DNA of 14,067 nucleotides from Nitrospiraceae bacterium (GTDB taxonomy: Bacteria > Nitrospirota > Thermodesulfovibrionia > Thermodesulfovibrionales > UBA9159). Within the stretch, counting starts at the first letter, position 1, and every line of letters starts with the position of its first letter. The position numbers and the translations under genes were made by a program. Under the pieces are notes generated by a model. That model was not told where the DNA came from. It ran no database searches and worked only from the letters and a program-made list of their open reading frames with translations. The stretch is from NCBI GenBank assembly GCA_003453735.1, contig DMNE01000530.1, positions 2,052 to 16,118 of the forward strand, in the 5' to 3' direction. Of this stretch, positions 6,874 to 12,173 are shown piece after piece.

Positions 6874-7563
6874 CTATCCCAGTCTAAGCCTGCCTTTAAG
6901 CTCTTGTAGTTTTTTATAAGCATTTTGGCCCTCGGCTGGCGAAACATCTCTTCCGAGATTAAATACGCCATAAGGAGCTGTACCTACGCCAGATGGCTGG
7001 TAATAGGGGGAGCGCTTATTTTTATCGATTGTTTCTTGAATATTGGTCTTAGGTTCTTCTTTTTTGTGAAGCCCCAGAGCCTTAATCGCATGATAGGCTA
7101 GCTTTTGTCGTTCGAATCCTTCGGGCATTTGCAGAACATTTTCAGCAAATTCCTTATCTTTTTGATAAAATTTTTCAGCATGTTGCATTACCTCTTCAAA
7201 ATCTGGGTTATTTTTAAGCCATTGACTCTGACGCTCTTCGTTGAGCATCCTACGAGCCTTTTCTTCGGCTTTTTGTTCGATTTTCTTATCTAAACTAGCC
7301 TCGAATGAGGAAAACTTTTTCGCGAGTCTCTTATGGTCTACATAAGGCTCATCATCGCCATCATCATCATCGACTTGCGTTCTTCGCGCCTGAGCCTCTT
7401 TCTCGATTTGCGTTGCGCGAAGCTCAGCTTGCTCGCGTGCATATCTCTCTTGTTCGAGCTGTCTTTCATAATGCTTGCGTTGTTTGACTAAATTTGTCTC
7501 TTCTTCCGCTTTTTTCTGGGCTTCGTGAGTTTGGACTGGATTCTCTTGAGGAGCTGCTGACAT
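6874..7563 (-). CDS. Capsid scaffolding protein (predicted)
   Basis: A 229-residue, highly charged, almost wholly helical protein directly upstream of the capsid gene. ATG at 7563 follows AAAGG at five bases. Residues 10-62 are a Glu/Lys/Gln/Arg-rich coiled coil, residues 65-72 are an acidic patch (DDDDGDDE), residues 78-180 are further coiled coil and helices (HKRLAKKFSSFEASLDKKIE, WLKNNPDFEEVMQHAEKFYQ), and residues 185-215 are a Tyr/Gly/Pro-rich linker (SPYYQPSGVGTAPYGVFNLG). The C terminus is a short basic helix (NAYKKLQELKGRLRLG), the kind of basic helix that binds coat protein in P22-type scaffolds. The family has little sequence conservation, so the call rests on composition, size and position. 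It would guide prohead assembly and leave before packaging. There is no protease motif that I can see. Confidence 0.75.
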   Translation of the reverse strand: MSAAPQENPVQTHEAQKKAEEETNLVKQRKHYERQLEQERYAREQAELRATQIEKEAQARRTQVDDDDGDDEPYVDHKRLAKKFSSFEASLDKKIEQKAEEKARRMLNEERQSQWLKNNPDFEEVMQHAEKFYQKDKEFAENVLQMPEGFERQKLAYHAIKALGLHKKEEPKTNIQETIDKNKRSPYYQPSGVGTAPYGVFNLGRDVSPAEGQNAYKKLQELKGRLRLG

Positions 7564-7576
7564 TTAAACCTTTGTC

Positions 7577-7610
7577 TTGACGCCGACCAGCGAGTTAGGT
7601 TAAACAACCT
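7577..7610 (+). promoter_or_regulatory. Divergent control region with inverted repeat and candidate + strand promoter
   Basis: The 92 bases between the scaffold start (-) and the 180-residue gene (+) hold a perfect inverted repeat AGGTT (7597-7601) and AACCT (7606-7610) with loop AAAC. On the plus strand TTGACG (7577-7582, 5 of 6 with -35) lies 17 bases before TTAAAC (7600-7605, weak -10), which the repeat overlaps like an operator. TATATC on the minus strand (7617-7612) faces the scaffold gene. All are motif matches without experimental support. Confidence 0.35.
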
Positions 7611-7655
7611 CGATATAAACTAAAGATTTATTTCGCGCTACAAAGGGGCAAAATT

Positions 7656-8198
7656 GTGAAAATAACACGCATTGACGCTCACGACCGTTTCGAACATTTT
7701 ACCAAGCAAAACTTCGATATTTCGGCCTGTTGCCAGGATTTAATCGATAAAAGGCCGTTTGGCGACATTCCCTTCTATATTTTCGCACATGCACGCACAA
7801 TTGGCATGGACGAGAAAATAAAGCTTTACGCCCAGAGAAAATTTAAATCCCTGGAAGAAGTGCCGGAAAAGACCATTATTTGGCAGCCAAGATTAACTAA
7901 GCCCGAAGCCCAAGAAAATTCGATGCTTTTTAAGGCATATCCTGGAAAAGACACCGTAAAGGTCATTTGGATGCTTCCAGACCGTAGGCTGTGGGATAGC
8001 TATGCTAAAGGCAAAATGACCGAAAATAAGACCATTTCTGACAGCATTTATGATTTTCAGAACAACAAACAAAAACTTGAAGCCAAAGAAGAGGATGACC
8101 TTTGTGACGAAAAAATCAAAAAAATCTACAAAGAAATCATGCAAAACCTCCAAAAAAGACAAAAATCCGAACCCATTAATCGGCAGACAATGGTTTGA
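7656..8198 (+). CDS. Hypothetical protein, opposite-strand insert in the structural cluster (GTG start)
   Basis: A 180-residue protein that I do not recognise, on the strand opposite to the flanking morphogenesis genes. It starts at GTG 7656, with AAAGGGG at suitable spacing. Residues 1-60 (MKITRIDAHDRFEHFTKQNF, then PFGDIPFYIFAHARTIG) and 70-140 (KTIIWQPRLTKPEAQENSML, TVKVIWMLPDRRLWDSYAKG) look like a mixed alpha/beta folded domain; residues 141-175 are a Lys/Glu-rich helix. It is soluble, with no signal or membrane segment. Its last 149 bases overlap the next plus-strand gene in another frame. The orientation, the divergent promoter-like region and the lack of an obvious structural role fit an accessory ('moron'-like) or early-type phage gene. 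Function unknown. Confidence 0.7.
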   Translation: MKITRIDAHDRFEHFTKQNFDISACCQDLIDKRPFGDIPFYIFAHARTIGMDEKIKLYAQRKFKSLEEVPEKTIIWQPRLTKPEAQENSMLFKAYPGKDTVKVIWMLPDRRLWDSYAKGKMTENKTISDSIYDFQNNKQKLEAKEEDDLCDEKIKKIYKEIMQNLQKRQKSEPINRQTMV

Positions 8199-8427
8199 AT
8201 GGTGTGAAATAGACGCGCTACCTAAGCCGCACACCGGCATTTTATTTACAGATGGAAGAGATGTTTATTGCGGGTGGCTTGAGACCTATGATCCATGCGA
8301 AGAGCCGCAATGGTATAGTGTACCGCGTGCACATTTCGGCCGATTTGGCCATTGGCCGGACGGAATTACCCACTGGGCGTATTTTCCTAAACCACCGTCG
8401 TGGGCGGAGTGCCCAGCTGCTTCTTAG
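8050..8427 (+). CDS. Small protein with DUF551-like pattern; start uncertain
   Basis: A 125-residue frame if started at ATG 8050, or 110 residues from ATG 8095; neither start has a well-spaced Shine-Dalgarno, and GTG 8104 is a third choice. The convincing part is residues 46-116: WFEWCEIDALPKPHTGILFT, CGWLE, PQWYSV, then DGITHWAYFPKPP. A Trp near the start, 'LP' and a strand ending in 'VTHWxxxPxPP' is the pattern of DUF551, a small phage and bacterial domain of unknown function. The first 45 residues are nearly all Lys/Ser/Asn and lie in the A-rich overlap with the 180-residue gene, so they may not be translated as shown. A +1 frameshift joining both frames is possible but unsupported. The 3' end overlaps a minus-strand gene tail-to-tail by 41 bases. 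Confidence 0.6.
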   Translation: MIFRTTNKNLKPKKRMTFVTKKSKKSTKKSCKTSKKDKNPNPLIGRQWFEWCEIDALPKPHTGILFTDGRDVYCGWLETYDPCEEPQWYSVPRAHFGRFGHWPDGITHWAYFPKPPSWAECPAAS

Positions 8428-8620
8428 AAACAGGGCGATAGCCAATTGAATCGCTTCTCATTTCCCCCATGGCATTGCGCTTGCCGCGACCATAATAATA
8501 GCCCATGCCCATATGCTCACCAGGAACAAGGCCGGATTCATTGCCAGTAGCAATGCGGCCGCCGCCATAGGCAAGCCAAGGTTGTCGCGAAGGAGAATTA
8601 GCCCTTTTTGTCTTCGCCAT
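8387..8620 (-). CDS. Small Gly/Met/Tyr-rich hypothetical phage protein
   Basis: A 77-residue basic protein with ATG at 8620 and GAGG six bases upstream, inside the end of the preceding gene (23-base overlap). Residues 13-50 are Gly-rich (QPWLAYGGGRIATGNESGLV, EHMGMGYYYGRGKRNAMGEM). The segment YYYGRGKRNAMGEMRSDSIG resembles NKYGVGFRNPMGKEHCGSME in the neighbour upstream, suggesting paralogy. No domain is recognised and there is no membrane segment. Its place among packaging and scaffold genes suggests a small virion or assembly protein, but this is inference. Its 3' end overlaps the plus-strand DUF551-like gene. Confidence 0.6.
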   Translation of the reverse strand: MAKTKRANSPSRQPWLAYGGGRIATGNESGLVPGEHMGMGYYYGRGKRNAMGEMRSDSIGYRPVSKKQLGTPPTTVV

Positions 8621-8849
8621 CGAAGACCTCGTCAGGAGAAAATGCGTGGGCTTTTTGCGGGATAGGACCAGACTCCATAGATCCGCAATGCTCTTTTCCC
8701 ATTGGATTGCGGAAACCTACGCCATATTTATTGCCTGCACAGAGATAGCCGCTATGAGCTTGATCTTTTGTAGGGGCATTATAGGTCCACGGATAAATTC
8801 CGTCTTTTTTCTCTTTAGGAGCGATTGGAGATTTCAGGACTTTATTCAT
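8598..8849 (-). CDS. Small Gly-rich hypothetical phage protein
   Basis: An 83-residue protein whose ATG overlaps the preceding stop by four bases (ATGA), typical of coupled phage genes. The first 15 residues are basic (NKVLKSPIAPKEKKDG). Residues 17-60 are rich in Gly, Tyr, Pro and Met (YPWTYNAPTKDQAHSGYLCA, NKYGVGFRNPMGKEHCGSME). The C terminus is acidic (DEVFDGEDKKG). Two cysteines and two histidines are scattered and do not form a clear metal site. It appears related to the next gene through the YG-G-RN-MG segment. Function unknown; a small structural or internal head protein is one possibility. Confidence 0.6.
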   Translation of the reverse strand: MNKVLKSPIAPKEKKDGIYPWTYNAPTKDQAHSGYLCAGNKYGVGFRNPMGKEHCGSMESGPIPQKAHAFSPDEVFDGEDKKG

Positions 8850-9145
8850 CTGATTTTCGGCATGGAAACCAAGCCATTTAGGACTTGGAGGAAATGCCGC
8901 TCCTGTTTATAATTTTCGTTTTCGGTCACCATTTCCCACGACTGACCGATTGTCGTGATGACATAATCTAAGCCCCATCGGGGATTGCACAGTCCTTTGG
9001 CAGTGCAACGGGCGTGAGAGCCACGAGGAGCAATATTAAATTGCCTAGCTCGACGTAAACCGTCCGGATGTTGACCCATTGGGTACAATAAATTGCCAGA
9101 CAAGCCGACAGTCGAGAGACTCTTGGAACTACTTGTCTTGGGCAT
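8846..9145 (-). CDS. Small hypothetical phage protein, first of a three-gene coupled set
   Basis: A 99-residue protein from ATG at 9145, with AAAGG seven bases upstream; a 5-bp hairpin (9157-9170) abuts that ribosome site. Residues 5-35 are Ser/Gly/Leu-rich (SSKSLSTVGLSGNLLYPMGQ), residues 36-60 are basic with cysteines (RGSHARCTAKGLCNPRWG), and the rest is mixed (LDYVITTIGQSWEMVTENEN). CxxxGxC is visible (residues about 47-53) but no partner cysteines follow. The family is not recognised. The gene lies directly downstream of the structured RNA region and the 10-bp repeats, so its expression may be controlled there. Confidence 0.6.
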   Translation of the reverse strand: MPKTSSSKSLSTVGLSGNLLYPMGQHPDGLRRARQFNIAPRGSHARCTAKGLCNPRWGLDYVITTIGQSWEMVTENENYKQERHFLQVLNGLVSMPKIR

Positions 9146-9182
9146 CAAAAAGCCTTTCGCCTTCAGGCGAGGGTGGTTTACA

Positions 9183-9219
9183 GTTATACCTACTTATAGC
9201 CGGTTATACTGGGTTATAC
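9183..9219. repeat. Four tandem 10-bp phased repeats, core GTTATAC
   Basis: GTTATAC at 9183, a variant CTTATAG at 9193, then GTTATAC at 9203 and at 9213: the copies are exactly 10 bases apart, about one DNA helical turn, so all present on one face of the helix. They lie in the long gap upstream of the 99-residue gene. Such arrays suit cooperative protein binding (operator, iteron or packaging-protein site). No matching protein can be named from the window. Confidence 0.75.
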
Positions 9220-9237
9220 CTCGTTTAGATATAACTC

Positions 9238-9277
9238 AAAAACGCATTTGGCGGGGGAGCCTTCGAGGATCAATGCG
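9238..9277 (-). terminator. Terminator-like hairpin ending the structured RNA region
   Basis: On the minus strand CGCATT (9277-9272) pairs with AATGCG (9248-9243), with a smaller GGC/GCC stem inside, and is followed at once by TTTTT (9242-9238). The outer stem is short and only half GC, so termination may be partial. It lies at the downstream end of the folded region 9294-9476. Confidence 0.45.
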
Positions 9278-9293
9278 CAATCTCCCTTGAGTC

Positions 9294-9476
9294 GATCGGG
9301 AATTAAATTGAGTAATCAGGCCGAAGCCACTATAGCCCTCAAAAACCCGATCCTTTCCCCTCTCAATCGATGATTTATTAAGGCTCACCGGCAGCCTGTA
9401 AAACCTATGACGGTAAACCAAGGGTCACTCCCCTTGACAGTCCTATGGACCAGGAGGACAAGCCGCCTTTCCGTCA
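9294..9476 (-). ncRNA. Candidate structured non-coding RNA or long leader between two small genes
   Basis: This occupies most of a 337-base gap without a credible gene. Domain A: TGACGG (9408-9413) pairs with CCGTCA (9471-9476) and encloses two hairpins, CAAGGG/CCCTTG (9419-9424, 9431-9436) and GTCCT/AGGAC (9440-9444, 9455-9459), a three-way junction. Domain B: AGGCT/AGCCT (9381-9385, 9393-9397), 7-base loop. Domain C: GATCGGG/CCCGATC (9294-9300, 9346-9352) enclosing TTGAG/CTCAA (9308-9312, 9338-9342) and a GGC/GCC stem whose loop reads TTCG on the minus strand, the stable cUUCGg tetraloop, which favours this strand as the RNA. A terminator-like hairpin follows at 9238-9277. It does not look like tRNA, tmRNA or RNase P RNA. 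It could be an independent RNA, a regulatory leader for the small genes or a packaging-related element. Confidence 0.5.
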
Positions 9477-9482
9477 CAGCGC

Positions 9483-9698
9483 TTAGTATCTATAGCCAGT
9501 TTTCATTGGCTTAGATTTAACTTTACTGTCGCCATGCTCTTGATCGCGATGCACTGCTTCAGTGGTATCGGGATAATCCATGCCGATGTGGCCAGAGCCT
9601 TCAGCGGAATGGAATTCTTTTAAATGAGTTTTGGACTTCATCGCCATTTCAGATGTATGAGGATATCCGCCCATGTCGTCTATACGTCTACCTGCCAT
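9483..9698 (-). CDS. Small His/Met-rich hypothetical phage protein
   Basis: A 71-residue protein starting at ATG 9698, with GGAGGGG just upstream; a TTG four codons earlier would also open the frame but would swallow the ribosome site. It is hydrophilic with many His, Met and Asp residues (MAGRRIDDMGGYPHTSEMAM, EGSGHIGMDYPDTTEAVHRD) and ends basic-aromatic (KSKPMKTGYRY). No domain is recognised. It follows the portal gene by 35 bases and precedes the structured RNA gap. Composition resembles the three small proteins beyond the gap, so it probably belongs with them as a small virion or assembly protein; this is inference. Confidence 0.62.
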   Translation of the reverse strand: MAGRRIDDMGGYPHTSEMAMKSKTHLKEFHSAEGSGHIGMDYPDTTEAVHRDQEHGDSKVKSKPMKTGYRY

Positions 9699-9733
9699 AA
9701 ACCCCTCCAAGGGTATCTCTATAATTTTTTATA

Positions 9734-11845
9734 TTACATATTGGTTTGTTGTTGTGCAAGCGGCTGATTACCGTTCATCAACTTAGCCAGAAACTCATTC
9801 GAGACTGCCTCTTGATGAGCCGATCTTTTATCTGTTTCTTCCATAGCGCGATCTTGCACCTCAAGAGATTGAATATCATTCATCTTAAGCGCCGTCTCTA
9901 TCTCTCCATACTTTCCGATAACATCCACCATCTTCTCGAGGGCTTCCATCTTAGCTTTTGTGCTAAGCGCCCTATTCTTAGATACTTCCGCCATTCTTTC
10001 TTCTAATAAACCGATGTTGCTTTCGAACCTTCCATAGCGTTCTTTAGCTGCCGCGATAGAGTTGGCAGCTTTCGCATAAAGCTCTCTAAGTTTGGCCTCT
10101 TCAAACGCATGCTGAATATTCGTAGCCTCTGCTTGAACCGCTTGCATCTGTTGCTCTTGTTGTTGCAAGAACTGGATAGCTTCCGCTTTGCCCGTAATAT
10201 TCATGTGCGGGACAATCATCGATGGCGGGAAGACTTCTCGGCCGAAAGCAGCGTTAATATCCATGAGAGATTGAGCCTGCATATTCTGCTGAGTTGGAGT
10301 TAGCTCTCCCTCTTCTACGATTACCTGGAATTTGGAGAAGATCTTCGAATAGAAGAAAGGACTTGGCTCTTCGCCAATCATGAGGCCAACTTTCTGAGCA
10401 TTCCAATTATTGAGCGCAATCTGAAGAAGCCTTTCGCCTACAAGCTTTTTAGCCTGATCCCACTGGTCGAAGTACTTCTGAAGCACCATGAGATTAGCCG
10501 CTTGCTTGATGAGCGTGGTAAGCGTAGAGGATTGCTTTTCATTCTGAGCAGACCAATTCTCAAGATCCACACCCGATGTCGCGAAGATAAGAGATCTTAG
10601 CTGATCGGCAAGCGCAAAATCAGACTCCGGAACCGCAGCGGGCTGTATCCGCTCGAAGTCCGTCATCTCATAGCCTTCATTGATGATTACATCCCATCCT
10701 TGTCCTGACTTTTTGAGATTGTCTTCGTTGGCCACTGCTCCGACTTTCCGTTTCCATCCCATATTGATGGTTGCTTCCGAAATATCATGATTAATGATGA
10801 TCCGACGGTTAAGAAGATAGTTAGAGTCGCGCATAGTCCTAACAAGGCCACGGCAGCGAAGATCATAGTAATTGATATGCGGTTCATAGTTCCAAAATAC
10901 CGGTATAAACGGACAATCGTCGAATCCAAGGGGATTGTCGCCCTGGAACATAAGCTGATCGTTTAATACGACCGCAAGTTTCCAAGTGGGCACTTCCACA
11001 TTGACTTCCTTCATGTCCGGGATGTTGTAAAGAAGTTGATCTAGCTCATTCTGATTCCCTGCGAAATCGAAGAACTGATTGCGCTGTTCGCTATAAAGTC
11101 TTTTCTTTTTTCTCTTCCACTTGTACCATACGTAACTCAAAACCATGAGGTCGTTACGTGCCATATTGTAGTTTTCAGGTAGGAAATAGAAACTGCCGTA
11201 TCTCTGTGGCGTCCCAGCCATGGGAGCGATATTTTGCAGCTTGTCTGGAAAGCGAAATTCAGCCTCTTTCTTCGAGATATATTCCTGACACCACACAAAC
11301 TGAGCATCAGACATGTCAAAATTGCGGAAGTATGGGACAACTAGAAAGCTGTTGTATTCCCACAACTTAAGTTTCAGCTGGCCTTGCGCATGATCGTCCG
11401 CGTTGAAGTCAAGATATGGCTGAAGGAGGACGAGACCCGTGATGCATGCCTGTTCACACGCGCGGGAGAACTGTTCGTGAACATCACCTATATTCGCAGC
11501 GTGAGTGATGAGCCGGGTATATTGATCAGTCGTTTGGGTGTCCGCGCCCTCGCATGGGATATAATTGAAGCCCTTACGATGCTGGCGCTCATACCCAGTG
11601 ACCATATTCACGGGCTGTTGGAGCAAATTGAAATAGAAGTTCTGATAGGAAAATGAGGGCGTGAAGTTAAAATAGCGGTTTATAAACGTCTGAGACCCAG
11701 CGTAGAAGAGGGTATCGATGTTCGACTGGTTCCAGCGAGCTTGCTCTATGGGCTGGAACTTGGAATAGAGGTTATCCAGCCACTGTCGTACGTTGCCCTG
11801 ATTTGGTTCGAGTGCGTTGTTCCACGGAGGATAATAGAATGAAAT
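9734..11845 (-). CDS. Portal protein, P22-like class (predicted), probable ATT start
   Basis: A protein of about 703 residues by the start proposed here, close to the 725 of P22 portal. It forms the dodecameric ring through which TerL drives DNA. The N terminus (YYPPWNNALEPNQGNVRQWL, NLYSKFQPIEQARWNQSNID, FINRYFNFTP) clearly codes, yet between the in-frame TGA at 11857-11855 and TTG at 11626 there is no ATG, GTG or TTG. ATT at 11845 has GAGAGG five bases upstream and gives MSFYYPPW. Starting at TTG 11626 would delete 73 coding residues. The central part carries the portal-like body (DCPFIPVFWNYEPHINYYDL, RGLVRTMRDSNYLLNRRIII). Residues from about 535 to the end are Gln/Glu/Ala-rich helices, as in the P22 C-terminal barrel. 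Sequencing error at the start is an alternative to a non-canonical codon. Family by position, size and pattern. Confidence 0.85.
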   Translation of the reverse strand: MSFYYPPWNNALEPNQGNVRQWLDNLYSKFQPIEQARWNQSNIDTLFYAGSQTFINRYFNFTPSFSYQNFYFNLLQQPVNMVTGYERQHRKGFNYIPCEGADTQTTDQYTRLITHAANIGDVHEQFSRACEQACITGLVLLQPYLDFNADDHAQGQLKLKLWEYNSFLVVPYFRNFDMSDAQFVWCQEYISKKEAEFRFPDKLQNIAPMAGTPQRYGSFYFLPENYNMARNDLMVLSYVWYKWKRKKKRLYSEQRNQFFDFAGNQNELDQLLYNIPDMKEVNVEVPTWKLAVVLNDQLMFQGDNPLGFDDCPFIPVFWNYEPHINYYDLRCRGLVRTMRDSNYLLNRRIIINHDISEATINMGWKRKVGAVANEDNLKKSGQGWDVIINEGYEMTDFERIQPAAVPESDFALADQLRSLIFATSGVDLENWSAQNEKQSSTLTTLIKQAANLMVLQKYFDQWDQAKKLVGERLLQIALNNWNAQKVGLMIGEEPSPFFYSKIFSKFQVIVEEGELTPTQQNMQAQSLMDINAAFGREVFPPSMIVPHMNITGKAEAIQFLQQQEQQMQAVQAEATNIQHAFEEAKLRELYAKAANSIAAAKERYGRFESNIGLLEERMAEVSKNRALSTKAKMEALEKMVDVIGKYGEIETALKMNDIQSLEVQDRAMEETDKRSAHQEAVSNEFLAKLMNGNQPLAQQQTNM

Positions 11846-11860
11846 AGTCGCCTCTCAAAG

Positions 11861-11900
11861 AATTATTAGTAGCCTAAGGCTAACCTTAGCACTAATAATT
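11861..11900 (-). promoter_or_regulatory. 16-bp imperfect hairpin just upstream of the portal ribosome site
   Basis: AATTATTAGT (11861-11870) pairs with ACTAATAATT (11891-11900) and CTAAGG (11874-11879) with CCTTAG (11884-11889), loop of four, one asymmetric bulge (AGC against C). On the minus strand it ends four bases before the GAGAGG of the portal. T-poor downstream sequence argues against a terminator on that strand; on the plus strand it runs into TTATT. A translation-control or RNA-processing element, or a protein operator, is plausible. Confidence 0.55.
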
Positions 11901-11927
11901 TTATTGCCGCAACTTAGGGGGAATCAT

Positions 11928-12173
11928 TCATATCTTTTCCCACGCGTCAGCTATTGTTTTTGTTGCCGTATTAATCATACCCAAAAACAGCTCGTAAGAA
12001 TATCCATTTCTTTTATATTCTATGGACATAATGCCCAAAGCAATTGAAATAAACTCAGCGGGGACAATATTGTTTAACATGCAACATTCAATAATTGTGA
12101 GTCTTTTCTTTATCCACTCTTCGTATTCTTTTTCAAGCTCGGGTGGAATATTGTTTGTTTTATCTGAATCCAT
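11928..12173 (-). CDS. Small acidic helical protein between TerL and portal, function unknown
   Basis: An 81-residue protein whose ATG at 12173 lies inside the end of TerL (14-base overlap), so it is probably translated by coupling. It is predicted largely helical: residues 10-35 (PELEKEYEEWIKKRLTIIEC), then CMLNNIVPAEFISIALGIMS and YELFLGMINTATKTIADAWE. There are two adjacent cysteines and no membrane segment. Size and helicity would allow a small terminase-like or head-completion protein, but a small terminase subunit normally precedes TerL and none of its helix-turn-helix features are evident. I do not recognise it. An eight-codon frame begins directly after its stop and ends before the portal hairpin; it is probably chance. 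Confidence 0.65.
   Translation of the reverse strand: MDSDKTNNIPPELEKEYEEWIKKRLTIIECCMLNNIVPAEFISIALGIMSIEYKRNGYSYELFLGMINTATKTIADAWEKI

Noticed and set aside
7893..8240. Minus-strand Phe-rich 115-residue frame
   Set aside because: Antisense of Lys/Glu-rich codons gives Phe/Leu runs; the plus-strand frames have the better features.
9183..9219. CRISPR array or minisatellite
   Set aside because: Repeats are 7-10 bases with no spacers of constant length; the 10-bp phasing fits a protein-binding array better.
9236..9421. 61-residue minus-strand frame across the structured gap
   Set aside because: No ribosome site, odd composition, and the same bases are explained by nested RNA stems.
9734..11626. 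Portal starting at TTG 11626
   Set aside because: It would leave 73 upstream in-frame residues of obvious coding quality outside the gene.
11840..11928. Frameshift linking the portal to an upstream ATG
   Set aside because: The upstream ATG after the 81-residue gene reaches a stop after eight codons and no frame switch joins it to the portal without crossing the hairpin and TGA.
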